DNA of 64,000 nt from Streptomyces fulvorobeus (GCF_013167895.1 NZ_BLWC01000001.1:372001-436000); one strand, 5' to 3'. Shown: positions 1 through 8,479, counted from the first letter of the stretch. Notes: generated by a model not told the origin, from the sequence alone. Translations and numbers: made by a program.

Positions 1-801
1 GTGCCCCGGGCACGGCACGCCGTCCTGCTGTCCGCGGACGGCCTTCCTCGGGGAGCCACGGAGGGCCTGGCCGAGAAGGAGGTGCGCACCATCTCCGCCG
101 CCATGGCCGGGATGCAGTCGCTCAGCCGGGCCACCGCCCACTTCGCGGGGCCCGAGGAGAACCGGCAGTGGAACCAGACGATCATCGAGTTCTCCCACGG
201 CTGGAGCTTCCTGATCGGAGCGGGGCAGGGCGCCTATCTGGCGGCCGCCGCGGCGCCCGACGTGGACATGCAGCAGATCTCCTTCCGCATGCACCGTCTC
301 GTCGCCAGGCTGGGCAACAACCTCACCTCGCCGCCCCGGGTGAACACGGACGAGGACGCCGGTACGGGTGGTTCCGGACCCGCCAGGCGTGAGAGCGGCG
401 GCGGCTCGGGCTTCGTGCTCGCCGACCTCGACCGGGTGATCTCCGAGGTGCGGGGCGCTCGGCACGCCGTGCTGCTGGGGGCGGACGGGCTGCCGCGCGG
501 GGCGACCAGCGGACTGAACAGGGACCTGGCGGACACGATCTCCGCGGCCATGACGGGCATCCACGCCTACAGCAGGGTCACCTCGCAGTTCGCGGGCGTC
601 CTGGAGGACGCCGAGTGGCGGCAGACGGTCATCGAGTTCCAGCACGGCTGGATCTTCCTGATCGCGGCCGGTACCGGGGCCTTCCTGGCCGCCGCGGCCG
701 AGCACGACTGCGACATCGAGGAGTTCACCACGCGCCTGCACGAAGTGATCCCGAAACTGACCGGTTCAGCGGCGCAAGGACAGGGGGCAGGCCATGCCTG
801 A
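1..801 (+). CDS. Tandem Roadblock/LC7-domain protein, conservon CvnB-like (5' truncated by window)
   Basis: Two Roadblock/LC7 domains lie in tandem, roughly residues 1-115 and 140-255, joined by a Gly/Ser-rich linker. Both carry the block ARHAVLL.ADGLPRGAT and the later motif IEF.HGW.FLI.AG. In conservons the Roadblock protein (CvnB) normally has one domain of about 140 residues and works with a membrane histidine kinase-like protein (CvnA), DUF742 protein (CvnC) and GTPase (CvnD) as a G-protein-like signalling complex; Roadblock proteins commonly act on small GTPases. The GTG at base 1 sits inside the first domain (it aligns with residues after SEV in the second), so the true start and kinase gene lie upstream of the window. 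The 3' end overlaps the next gene by 8 bases, indicating translational coupling. The duplication is unusual and is seen directly. Confidence 0.88.
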   Translation: MPRARHAVLLSADGLPRGATEGLAEKEVRTISAAMAGMQSLSRATAHFAGPEENRQWNQTIIEFSHGWSFLIGAGQGAYLAAAAAPDVDMQQISFRMHRLVARLGNNLTSPPRVNTDEDAGTGGSGPARRESGGGSGFVLADLDRVISEVRGARHAVLLGADGLPRGATSGLNRDLADTISAAMTGIHAYSRVTSQFAGVLEDAEWRQTVIEFQHGWIFLIAAGTGAFLAAAAEHDCDIEEFTTRLHEVIPKLTGSAAQGQGAGHA

Positions 802-1177
802 CGAACCCGAGCACGAGCTGGAACTGACGTCCCCGTTAGTCCCCCTCTTCGTGATCACGAACGGACGGGCACTGCCCCCGGACCACGAGTACGAGCACAC
901 CACGCTCGTCATGGCGGCGCCGGAGTCGGCTGCCGCCGCGCGCACGCTCTCCCCGGAAGCGGGCCAGGTCATGGAACTGGTCGCCGACGGCTTCCTGTCC
1001 GTGGCCGAGGTGGCCGGCCACACGCACCTGCCGCTGGGCATCGTGCGCATCCTGCTGGCGCAGCTGGAGGAGGACGGCCTCATCCTCGTGAGAAGGCCGA
1101 TACCGCGCGCCGAACGAGTGGACAGAGAACTGGTCAGCGCCGTACTCGATGGCCTGAAGAACCGATTCGGAGCGTAA
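794..1177 (+). CDS. DUF742 family protein, conservon CvnC-like
   Basis: A 127-residue DUF742 protein. The C-terminal half (residues 50-127) is a winged-helix-like block with AGQVMELVADGFLSVAEVA and LGIVRILLAQLEEDGLI, typical of the family. In conservons it is the small partner encoded between the Roadblock protein and the GTPase, and is thought to bridge them at the membrane; no enzymatic activity is known. The ATG overlaps the end of the Roadblock gene and is preceded by GGGGGCAGG as ribosome-binding site. It ends 3 bases before the GTPase start, so the set is clearly one operon. Length and order match cvnC. Confidence 0.9.
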   Translation: MPDEPEHELELTSPLVPLFVITNGRALPPDHEYEHTTLVMAAPESAAAARTLSPEAGQVMELVADGFLSVAEVAGHTHLPLGIVRILLAQLEEDGLILVRRPIPRAERVDRELVSAVLDGLKNRFGA

Positions 1178-1180
1178 CGC

Positions 1181-1741
1181 GTGTACCTGGATCCAGACGT
1201 CTCCCACGCGGTGAAGATCCTCATAGTGGGGCACTTCGGGGTCGGGAAGACCACCTGCATCGGGAGTCTCTCCGAGATCGAGCCGCTGCGGACCGAGGAG
1301 GAGATCACCGAGGCCAGCGAGGGTTACGACGACCTGTCGGGAACCCCCCACAAGAAGACCACCACCGTGGCCATGGACTTCGGCCGCCTCACCCTCAGCG
1401 ACACCCTGGTCCTCTACCTCTTCGGTACGCCTGGCCAGGAGCGTTTCAAGGAGATGTGGGAGGAGCTGTCCCGGGGCGCCCTGGGCGCACTCGTCCTCGT
1501 CGACCCCGAGCGGCTGCACGAGTCCTTCCCCGTCCTCGACCTGGTCGAGAGCTTCGGCCTGGCGTACGCCATCGGCGTCAATCACTTCGAGGGCACGACG
1601 GACTACCCGCTCGACGAGATCCACGAAGCACTGAACCTGACGGCCGACACCCCCGTCGTGAGGTGCGACGTACGCGACGAGACCACCTCGGCCCAGGCAC
1701 TCATCACCCTCGTCACCCACCTCATGTCCCAACTCGGCTAG
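1181..1741 (+). CDS. Conservon small GTPase, CvnD-like ATP/GTP-binding protein
   Basis: A 186-residue P-loop GTPase. The Walker A motif GHFGVGKT is at residues 18-25; the switch II/G3 region reads FGTPGQERF instead of the Ras-type DxxGQE, and the G4 position reads VNHFE instead of NKxD. Both departures are characteristic of the CvnD family rather than decay. It should be the nucleotide-cycling output of the conservon complex, with the upstream Roadblock protein as regulator. Start is GTG, 3 bases after the DUF742 stop. The P450 gene follows after 12 bases, which couples the GTPase to oxidative metabolism, as in known P450-containing conservons. Confidence 0.9.
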   Translation: MYLDPDVSHAVKILIVGHFGVGKTTCIGSLSEIEPLRTEEEITEASEGYDDLSGTPHKKTTTVAMDFGRLTLSDTLVLYLFGTPGQERFKEMWEELSRGALGALVLVDPERLHESFPVLDLVESFGLAYAIGVNHFEGTTDYPLDEIHEALNLTADTPVVRCDVRDETTSAQALITLVTHLMSQLG

Positions 1742-1753
1742 GAGAGCGCCGCA

Positions 1754-3124
1754 ATGCAACAGCCGCCTGACGCACAGGAGATACCTCCCGGGTGCCCCGC
1801 GCACGGGAACGTCCAGCTGTACGGTCCCTCGTTCGGTGCCGACCCCGACGGCCACTACGCGCATCTGCGTTCGTTCGGTCCGAGCGCCCCCGTGGACATC
1901 GCCCCGGATGTCCAGGTGGAGCTGATCACCAGTTACGACGCCGCGCTGTACGTCCTGCAGAACCCCGCGTCCTTCGTCCGTGACTCCCGCCGCTGGAACG
2001 CGCTGAACGAAGGGCGCGTCCCGGCGGACAGCCCGGCCCTGCCGATGATGAGCTACCGCCCCAACGCCCTCTTCAGCGACGGCGCGGCACACGCCCGGCT
2101 GCGCCAGGCGGTCACGGACAGCCTCGCCACGGTCAACGAACTCCAGCTCGTCAGGCAGACCCAGCAGTCCGCCGACTACCTGATCAGCCGGTTCAGCTCC
2201 GAGCCCCGCGGCCAGGCCGAGCTGATGTCGGAGTACGCGCAGCCGCTGCCGCTGCTGGTCTTCAGCGACCTGTTCGGCTGCCCGCCCGAGATCGGTGACC
2301 GTGTGATCGCCGGGATCAGCGGCATCTTCGAGGGCACCCCCGGGGCCGACGAGGTGCTGGGAGGCGCGCTCACCGAGCTGATCGCCCTGAAGCGGCGCCG
2401 CCCGGCGGCGGACCTGACGACACGGCTGATGGAGCACTCGGCCCGGCTCAGCGACGAGGAGGTGCTGCACCAGCTCGTCACGCTGCTCTCCGGCGGTACC
2501 GCGCCTCTGACCGCCGCCATCGGCACCAGCAGCGCGCTGTACCTCGGTGAGGAGTGGCAGACCGGGCTGCCGGTCGAGGACGCCATCGCCCAGAGCCTGT
2601 GGAACTACGCGCCCATCGCCAACTACGCGGCCCACTACCCGGTCCACGACGTCGAGCTGGGCGGCAGGCTGCTGCGTGCCAACGATCCGGTCCTGGTGTC
2701 CTTCGCCGCGGCCAACACCGATCCGAAGCTGACCGAGCACCGCCAGCAGCTCAGCGCCAAGGCGCACCTGGCGTTCGGGGCGGGCCCGCACGCGTGCCCC
2801 GCCAAGGACCCGGCGTTCATGATCGCGGTCACCGCTGTCGAGACCCTCCTCAACCGGCTGCCCGACATCGAGATGCGGGTCCCGTTCAGGACACTCGCCT
2901 GGGCGCCGACGCCGTGGAGCCGTTCGCTGGTGACCCTGCCTGTCCGCTTCACCCCGCGGACGGTGTCGTCGGCAGCGGAGCCCGCGCAGGCCCCGGCCGC
3001 CCAGCAGCACGCGCCCGCCGAACAGCGGTCCGCGGCCCGCTCCTCCCAGCCGTCGGCCTCCGCCGCCCCGCAGCACAAAGGGGGCATGTTCAGCCGCTTC
3101 CTGGCATGGACGAGGGGAGAGTGA
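1754..3124 (+). CDS. Cytochrome P450, CYP157-like (conservon P450 lacking ExxR)
   Basis: A 456-residue P450. The haem-binding loop is FGAGPHACPAKDP, with the proximal Cys present but Pro in place of the usual Gly after it. The K-helix ExxR motif is absent: the expected position reads AQSLWNYAP. The I helix reads SGGTAPLTAAIG. The CYP157 family of Streptomyces is known to lack ExxR (QSLW instead) and to be encoded beside a CYP154 P450 in conservons, which is the arrangement here, so the gene is probably intact and specialised rather than dead. A low-complexity Ala/Gln/Pro tail of about 45 residues ends in an amphipathic stretch (GGMFSRFLAWTRGE) that could touch the membrane. AGGAG lies just upstream of the ATG. 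Substrate unknown. Confidence 0.88.
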   Translation: MQQPPDAQEIPPGCPAHGNVQLYGPSFGADPDGHYAHLRSFGPSAPVDIAPDVQVELITSYDAALYVLQNPASFVRDSRRWNALNEGRVPADSPALPMMSYRPNALFSDGAAHARLRQAVTDSLATVNELQLVRQTQQSADYLISRFSSEPRGQAELMSEYAQPLPLLVFSDLFGCPPEIGDRVIAGISGIFEGTPGADEVLGGALTELIALKRRRPAADLTTRLMEHSARLSDEEVLHQLVTLLSGGTAPLTAAIGTSSALYLGEEWQTGLPVEDAIAQSLWNYAPIANYAAHYPVHDVELGGRLLRANDPVLVSFAAANTDPKLTEHRQQLSAKAHLAFGAGPHACPAKDPAFMIAVTAVETLLNRLPDIEMRVPFRTLAWAPTPWSRSLVTLPVRFTPRTVSSAAEPAQAPAAQQHAPAEQRSAARSSQPSASAAPQHKGGMFSRFLAWTRGE

Positions 3125-3216
3125 TTTAAGTAACCCCATGAGGCCCCTGTGTTACTGGATGCTTCAACGACCTTATGGGTATGCATGGCGGCTGGTTCTC
3201 GGAAAGGAGCCGCCAT

Positions 3217-4464
3217 ATGGGAGTTGCCACAACTCCGTCGTACGACCGCAGGGCGTCCGCCTCACTCTTCTCACGTCTGCGGACGGCAGCAGGGCAGGCC
3301 GACCCCTTCCCGATATACGAGGAGCTGCTGTCCAGGGGGGATGTCATACCCGCCCCCTGGGGCGGCTCCGTCGTGTCGAGCTTCGCCGTCTGCGACCAGG
3401 TGCTGCGCAGCCGTGACTGGCTGGAGCCCGACAAGCGGTGGCGCGAGCGCCAGGGATCGGGCACCCGCTGGAACGCCTCCTCCTCGCGGGAGATGAGCAA
3501 CACGCTGGCCGCCCTCAACCCCCCGGACCACACCCGGGCCCGCCGGGCGGCCGGCACGTTCGACCGCGCCGCCATCGAACGGATCGGCCAGGCCGTGACC
3601 CGGACGACCGACCGGCTGCTGGACTCCCTGCTGGAGCGGGTACGCGAAGGGGAGGCGGACTTCGCGGCCCTGGTGGGCGAGGAGCTGCCGGTGGCCGCCA
3701 TCGGTGACTGGCTCGGTATCCCGGCCGCCGACCGGCCCCGGCTGCGGGAGCTCACCCACGACCAGGTCTTCACGCAGGAACTGCTCCCCTCGGCGAGCCA
3801 GCTCGCCGCGTCGGACGCGGCCACGGCTGAACTGCGCACCTACTTCACGGCCCTGGTCGAGGACCGGCGCGCACATCCCGGGGATGACCCCGTCTCCCGC
3901 TGGATACAGACGTGGGACACCATGGAACCCGACCGCGACAAGGCCGACGAGGCGGTCTACTTCCTGGTCCTGTTCGTCCTGCTGGCCGCCCTGGAGACCA
4001 CCGCGACGCTCCTGACGACCATGGCGCTGCATCTCGTGGAGAGTCCGGACCGCTGGAACCTGGTGGCCAACCACCCCGACCTGGTGCCCGGCTTCGTGGA
4101 AGAAACGTTGCGCTACGACCCGCCCACCCATGTGATCAGCAGGGTCGCGGCCAAGGACCACGTCCTGGGCGGGATCGAGATACGCAGGGACGAGATGGTC
4201 CACCTCATGGTGGGAGCCGCGCACCGGGACCCCGCCAGGCACCGTGAACCCCACCGGTTCGACCCCCTGCGCAAGCCCGCTCACCTCGCCTTCAGCGGAG
4301 GCATCCACTACTGCCTGGGCGCGCCGCTCGCCCGGCTGGAAGCCCAGATCCTTCTCCGCCAGCTGATCCGGCGCCTCCCCCGCCTCACGCTCGTGCGCCG
4401 CCCGACGATGGCGCCCCGGGTGGCGTTCCGGCGCCCGCTCAACCTGGATGTCGCCCTCGCATGA
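3217..4464 (+). CDS. Cytochrome P450, CYP154-like
   Basis: A 415-residue class I bacterial P450 with a full motif set: I helix AALETTATLL, K helix EETLRYDPP (ExxR present), and the haem loop FSGGIHYCLGAPLARLEA. I place the start at ATG 3217 because AAAGGAG lies at 3203-3209 with 7-base spacing; an in-frame ATG at 3175 has no such site. It follows the CYP157-like gene after a 92-base gap that is less GC-rich than its surroundings and could hold an internal promoter. The CYP157-CYP154 pair is a known conservon arrangement. It must receive electrons from a ferredoxin encoded elsewhere, as none is in the window. Substrate not predictable from sequence. Its stop overlaps the next start (ATGA). Confidence 0.92.
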   Translation: MGVATTPSYDRRASASLFSRLRTAAGQADPFPIYEELLSRGDVIPAPWGGSVVSSFAVCDQVLRSRDWLEPDKRWRERQGSGTRWNASSSREMSNTLAALNPPDHTRARRAAGTFDRAAIERIGQAVTRTTDRLLDSLLERVREGEADFAALVGEELPVAAIGDWLGIPAADRPRLRELTHDQVFTQELLPSASQLAASDAATAELRTYFTALVEDRRAHPGDDPVSRWIQTWDTMEPDRDKADEAVYFLVLFVLLAALETTATLLTTMALHLVESPDRWNLVANHPDLVPGFVEETLRYDPPTHVISRVAAKDHVLGGIEIRRDEMVHLMVGAAHRDPARHREPHRFDPLRKPAHLAFSGGIHYCLGAPLARLEAQILLRQLIRRLPRLTLVRRPTMAPRVAFRRPLNLDVALA

Positions 4465-5264
4465 GCCTTATGACGCCCCCTCACACCAGTCCCTCCGGCT
4501 CCGGCAAGGCGATACGCGTCGAGCAGGACGGTCCCGTACTCCATGTCCGCCTCAACCCGTGGCAGCAGGACGACACGCTGGGCGTCGCCGTCCTCGACGA
4601 GTTCCTCCTCCTGCTCGACGGCCTCCACGACCGCCCGGACGTCCGCGTCCTGGTCCTGTCGTCCCTGGGCACGGACTTCTGTCTGGGCGCCGACCGCGCC
4701 GAGTACCAGGCATCGCTCGCCGCGGACCCGACAGGAGCAGGGCTGCGGCGCATCGCGGACAAGGCCCACCGTCTGTGCCAGGCGCTGGAGAACACCCACG
4801 CGGTCACCATCGCCCGGCTCCACGGCCGGGTGATCGGTGCCGGACTCGCGCTGGCCTCGTTCTGCGACCTGCGCGCGGGCGCGGACACCTGCCGCTTCCG
4901 CATGCCGGAGGTCGGCATCGGGCTGCCACCCGCCTGGGGAGGAGCGATGGGCCGCCTGGTCTCGGAGGCGGGAGCCGCCCGTATCCGGGAACTCATGCTC
5001 ACCTGCGAGGTCTTCGACGCGGCCACCGCACACCGGCTCGGCCTCCTGCACAGGACGGCCCCGCCCGACCGGCTCGACGAGGCCGTCGACGCCTGGACCA
5101 GACCCCTGGTGCGGCGCGCGCCCGAGGCGCTCGTGCTGACCAAACGCATGCTGGCCGGATACGCGAAGGCCGACCGGACGGCGGACGTCTCCCTGCTGGA
5201 CTCCCACCTTCTGACGGCCCACATCAACCGGCCCCGGGGACAGTCCGCGACCGGTACGGGGTGA
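4461..5264 (+). CDS. Enoyl-CoA hydratase/isomerase (crotonase) family protein
   Basis: A 267-residue crotonase-fold protein. The first oxyanion-hole segment is FCLGAD (about residue 74) and the second is HGRVIGAG (about residue 120). Of the two catalytic glutamates of classic enoyl-CoA hydratase, the one in MPEVGIGLPPAWGG is present, whereas the position equivalent to the GGGCEL glutamate reads GAGLALA, so plain hydration is doubtful; isomerase or another crotonase activity is equally likely. The ATG overlaps the P450 stop by four bases (ATGA), so it is translated with the conservon P450s. A crotonase fused into a conservon operon is not the usual set and suggests it works on an acyl-CoA or related product of the P450s (inference). 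Confidence 0.85.
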   Translation: MSLMTPPHTSPSGSGKAIRVEQDGPVLHVRLNPWQQDDTLGVAVLDEFLLLLDGLHDRPDVRVLVLSSLGTDFCLGADRAEYQASLAADPTGAGLRRIADKAHRLCQALENTHAVTIARLHGRVIGAGLALASFCDLRAGADTCRFRMPEVGIGLPPAWGGAMGRLVSEAGAARIRELMLTCEVFDAATAHRLGLLHRTAPPDRLDEAVDAWTRPLVRRAPEALVLTKRMLAGYAKADRTADVSLLDSHLLTAHINRPRGQSATGTG

Positions 5265-5350
5265 CGGCCGGACGGGGATGCCGCCGCGCCCCGCACGTCC
5301 CGCGTAGGCGCGGGTCACACCCGGGGCCCGGCGCCCGTCACGGAGGGCTC

Positions 5351-5380
5351 GGCGGCGCCCGGCCATGCCGGGCACGCGCC
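5351..5380. terminator. Candidate bidirectional terminator
   Basis: GCCCGGC and GCCGGGC (5357-5363 and 5367-5373) form a 7-bp stem around a CAT loop, with outer GGCG/CGCC pairing. It lies between the converging crotonase (+) and methyltransferase (-) genes. No U-tract, as is usual in high-GC actinobacteria. Confidence 0.45.
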
Positions 5381-5400
5381 GACGGTCCCGCCGTTGCCTT

Positions 5401-6281
5401 CTAGCCGAGGCCGGCCGTGCGGCGTGCCGCCCAGACACGGCGTTCGGTGCGGACCGCGAGATCCTCACGGCGCAGGATGCTGTGGGGGCCTTCGGTGTCG
5501 AGCAGCCGGTCCAGGGCGCCGAGGTCCTCGGGGCGAGGGCCCGGGCGGCGCCGGCGCGCAGGCGCTTGAGGCCGGTGAGCGCGTAGGCGCCGACCGCGGC
5601 GCTGCGGGAGCCGTCGACGGCGACGGTGAGGGTGCGCTCGCCCTCGACGGTGAATCCGGCGGCGGCCAGCTTGGCGCCCCAGTCGGCGCCGCGGTGGGAG
5701 ACGTGTCCGGCGTGGTGGTCCGCGAGGGCGGCGTGGCAGCGCTCCTCCAGGCCGGGCCGCTCCTCGGGAGCGGTGCCGGGCAGGAAGCGGGGGAAGCCGG
5801 CCAGCTCGACGACGGCGAACAGGCCGCCGGGGGCGAGCAGGCCGCGGACCCTGCGCAGGGCCCGGTCGGGGTCGGCCAGGTGGTGCATCGAGGCCGACGC
5901 CCACACCAGGCCGGGCCGGCCGAGTCCGGGCCAGTCCGCGTCGAGGTCGGCGGAGACCGTGCGTACCCGGTCGGCCAGGCCGAGCGCCCCTGCCCTCTCC
6001 CGCAGGCGGCGCAGATGGACGGCCGACGTGTCCACCGCGGTCACCTCGGCCTCGGGGAACCGGGCGAGCAGGGCGAACGTGCCCGCCCCGGTGCCGCAGC
6101 CGAGGTCGACGATGTGCCGCGGTTCGCCCTCGACGGGCAGCCATGCGGTCAGGGACGCGGTGTGCTCGGCGAGCACCTCCGCGTCCAGGTCGAGGATGTC
6201 CGCCTGGTCGTGGGAGTCAGGAGTGTGCTGGGGGCCGGGGTGCGAGCCCTGGTGTGCCGTGTGCGGGGAAGCGTGAGTCAT
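5401..6281 (-). CDS. Class I SAM-dependent methyltransferase (frameshifted as sequenced)
   Basis: The N-terminal frame carries the SAM motif VDLGCGTGAGTF, motif II acidic end TAVDTS, and motif SASMHHLADPD with LLAPGGLFAVVELAG. Near 5530-5533 the frame breaks in a run of four G (plus strand): upstream it reads ALAP then nonsense, while the next frame continues EDLGALDRLLDTEG to VWAARRTAGLG and a TAG at 5401, the normal end of this family. One extra base in the run restores about 293 residues. A His-rich N-terminus precedes the fold. An alternative start at 6317 has GGGAGAGG upstream; 6281 better matches the usual family start. It lies about 110 bases downstream of the XRE regulator on the same strand and is probably co-transcribed. 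Methyl acceptor unknown. Confidence 0.78.
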
Positions 6282-6391
6282 GAGTGCCACGCTAGGGAAC
6301 TCATGCCGGAGACGCATCACCTCTCCCGGTATACGCAAGAAGCTGGCCGGACGCGCTGCGGAACGCGCAAACAGCGGTCCGTTCTCCCGTC

Positions 6392-6961
6392 TCAGCCGTC
6401 GTCCCCGCGCTGGTGGCCGCGGCGGGCGTCCCGGTCGAAGATGCCCAGGATCTCGCAGGGCCCGCCCTCGGCGCCGATCGCGTGCGGCAGCATCGTGGGG
6501 AACTCCGCCGCCTGGTTCGTCTCCACGCGCAGGCGGCGGTTGCCCAGCAGCAGGACCGCGGTGCCGGACAGGACGACGAGCCATTCGCGGCCGGGGTGTG
6601 CCCGCATCCGTGCGGGACTGTCCGGCGGTGGCTCCGTCATGCGGCGGCGTACGACGCTCATGCCGGGCTCCGCCTTGATGGACCAGCGCATGAGTCCGTG
6701 GGCCGCGTCGATCGCCGGACTGGTGACGACGTCGTCGGCGGCGGTCTCGACGAGCTGGTCCAGCGAGGTGTCCAGGGCGCGTGCCAGCGTGACGAGCTGG
6801 TCGAGGGCCAGCCGGCGCTGACCCGTCTCGATGCGGCTGAGCGTGGACTGGCTGACGTTGGCGCGGGCGGCCAGTTCCTCCAGGGACCAGCCCTGGGCCA
6901 CGCGCAGGGCGCGGATCCTTCTGCGTACCAGGCTGTCCAGCTCGTCCTTGTCCTGCGTCAT
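6392..6961 (-). CDS. XRE-family regulator with C-terminal cupin domain
   Basis: A 189-residue protein with an N-terminal helix-turn-helix (residues 9-65; SLEELAARANVSQSTLSRIE) and a C-terminal cupin (about 95-175; REWLVVLSGTAVLLLGNRR). This HTH-cupin architecture is typical of small regulators controlling an adjacent enzyme or transporter, with the cupin as ligand sensor. The chosen start (MTQDKDELD) is followed directly by the conserved fold; two in-frame ATGs lie 9 and 27 bases upstream. A perfect 17-bp palindrome at 6973-6989 sits just upstream and suggests autoregulation. The methyltransferase gene downstream is the likely co-regulated target. Confidence 0.88.
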   Translation of the reverse strand: MTQDKDELDSLVRRRIRALRVAQGWSLEELAARANVSQSTLSRIETGQRRLALDQLVTLARALDTSLDQLVETAADDVVTSPAIDAAHGLMRWSIKAEPGMSVVRRRMTEPPPDSPARMRAHPGREWLVVLSGTAVLLLGNRRLRVETNQAAEFPTMLPHAIGAEGGPCEILGIFDRDARRGHQRGDDG

Positions 6962-6972
6962 GGGCACCATGC

Positions 6973-6989
6973 TATGCGCCCGGCGCATA
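6973..6989. promoter_or_regulatory. Palindromic operator candidate for the XRE-cupin regulator
   Basis: TATGCGCC-C-GGCGCATA is a perfect inverted repeat with 8-bp arms and a 1-base centre, 12-28 bases before the regulator start, the place expected for an autoregulatory operator. The next gene upstream (helicase) runs in the same direction and ends at 7004, so the site is specific to this promoter. Confidence 0.55.
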
Positions 6990-7003
6990 CCCCTCGCGGA
7001 CGG

Positions 7004-8413
7004 TCAGCGGCTCCTCCGTACCCGGGCCGCCGCGCGCGCTTCCGCCGCCTTGCGGGCATCGGCCGTCCTGCGGGTCTCCTTCGGGCGTCCGGGTCGCGTA
7101 CCCATGCCGCGGAAGGCGACGTTGCCGCTGCCCTTCCCCTCGACCGGCGGGCGCCTCGCCCCCGTGATGGCGGTCAGCTTCTCCTCACCGGAGTGCACCT
7201 GGGTGACCGTCGGCCTGATCCGGGCGTCGGTCATGATCCGGTTGACGTCCCGCCGCTGGTTCGGGGTGACGAGCGTGACCACGTTCCCGGACTCCCCCGC
7301 GCGTGCGGTGCGCCCGCCCCGGTGCAGGTAGTCCTTGGCGTCGGCGGGCGGGTCGACGTTGACGACGAGGTCGAGCGCGTCGATGTGGATGCCCCGCGCG
7401 GCGACGTTGGTGGCCACCAGCACGTTGATCTCACCGTCCTTGAACTGGCCGAGCGTGTGCGTGCGCTGCGGCTGCGACTTCCCGCTGTGCAGGGCGGCGG
7501 CTCGTACCCCGCTGGCCCGCAGGTGACGGGTGAACTGGTCCACGCCCGCCTTGGTGTCCAGGAACATCAGGACCCGGCCGTCGCGCGCGGCGATCTCGGT
7601 CGCGATCGCGTACTTGTCGGCGGCGTGGATGTTCAGCACGTGGTGTTCCATCGTGGTGACCGACCCCGCCAGCCGGTCCAGCGAGGCGAGCACGGGCTCG
7701 TGCAGGTAGTCCCGCACCAGCTGGTCCACGTTGCGGTCGAGCGTCGCCGAGAACAGCAGCCGCTGCCCGTCGTGGCGGACCTGGTCCAGGAGATCCGTGA
7801 CCTGCGGCAGGAACCCGAGGTCGCACATCTGGTCCGCCTCGTCCAGCACGGTGATCCGGACCTGGTTCAGGTGGCAGTGCCGACGCGACACCAGGTCCGT
7901 CAGCCGCCCTGGCGTCGCGACCACCACTTCCACGCCGGTCTTCAGCAGCGCCGACTGCAGGTTGACCGACAGCCCGCCGACCACCGTCGCCATGCGTACG
8001 CCGAGCGCCCGCGCGTACGGCTCCAGCGCGTCGCTCACCTGCTGCGCCAGCTCACGGGTCGGCACCAGGACCAGGGCGAGCGGCTGCTTGGGCTCCGCCC
8101 GCCTGCCCGCGGTCCTGGCGAGCAGTGCGAGACCGAAGGCGAGCGTCTTGCCGGAGCCCGTCCGCGCGCGGCCCAGGACGTCACGGCCCGCCAGCGCGTC
8201 GGGCAGGGTCGCCGCCTGGATCGGGAAGGGTTCCTTCACCCCGAGGCCGGCCATCGTCCTCATGAGCTCCGGCGGCAGCCCGAGCGCGTCGAAGGACTCG
8301 GCCGGCGGCAGGCCCGGCTCCGCCGTCCGCGACGTCGCCGGTTCCCCACCGGGCGCTGCGGCTCTGCGGGAGTCCGTGGCTCGCGGCCCCTGGGCCTGCG
8401 GCGTGGTGTTCAT
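7004..8413 (-). CDS. DEAD-box ATP-dependent RNA helicase
   Basis: A 469-residue DEAD-box helicase with all core motifs: Q motif (PFPIQ), motif I ARTGSGKT, Ia PTRELAQQ, Ib TPGRL, II DEAD, III SAT, IV region LHSGKSQPQR, V ATNVAARGIH and VI HRGGRTARAG. Short disordered N-terminal extension (about 40 residues) and a basic Arg/Ala C-terminal tail, as in RhlE-type helicases. It unwinds structured RNA using ATP in the cytoplasm, typically in ribosome assembly, RNA decay or cold adaptation. I use ATG 8413 because AGGAAGG lies 6 bases upstream; a TTG at 8419 would collide with that site. The leader contains a 13-bp perfect hairpin at 8448-8479. Confidence 0.95.
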   Translation of the reverse strand: MNTTPQAQGPRATDSRRAAAPGGEPATSRTAEPGLPPAESFDALGLPPELMRTMAGLGVKEPFPIQAATLPDALAGRDVLGRARTGSGKTLAFGLALLARTAGRRAEPKQPLALVLVPTRELAQQVSDALEPYARALGVRMATVVGGLSVNLQSALLKTGVEVVVATPGRLTDLVSRRHCHLNQVRITVLDEADQMCDLGFLPQVTDLLDQVRHDGQRLLFSATLDRNVDQLVRDYLHEPVLASLDRLAGSVTTMEHHVLNIHAADKYAIATEIAARDGRVLMFLDTKAGVDQFTRHLRASGVRAAALHSGKSQPQRTHTLGQFKDGEINVLVATNVAARGIHIDALDLVVNVDPPADAKDYLHRGGRTARAGESGNVVTLVTPNQRRDVNRIMTDARIRPTVTQVHSGEEKLTAITGARRPPVEGKGSGNVAFRGMGTRPGRPKETRRTADARKAAEARAAARVRRSR

Positions 8414-8447
8414 GGGCAACCTTCCTGGCTCTGGCGCCCGGAACGCA

Positions 8448-8479
8448 CCGGGGCCCGTACCCCTCGGTACGGGCCCCGG
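8448..8479 (-). promoter_or_regulatory. Strong hairpin in the 5' leader of the DEAD-box helicase mRNA
   Basis: CCGGGGCCCGTAC and GTACGGGCCCCGG pair perfectly (13 bp) around a 6-base loop, ending about 35 bases before the helicase start. The neighbouring genes diverge here, so it is not a shared 3' terminator; it lies in the helicase leader or overlaps its promoter. It may act as attenuator or as a structure the helicase itself acts on (inference). Confidence 0.6.

Noticed and set aside
1..3. GTG at base 1 as a true start codon
   Set aside because: Alignment with the second Roadblock domain shows this codon is inside the first domain.
1754..3124. Calling the first P450 a pseudogene because ExxR is missing
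   Set aside because: CYP157 P450s in conservons naturally lack ExxR; the haem Cys is present and the frame is intact.
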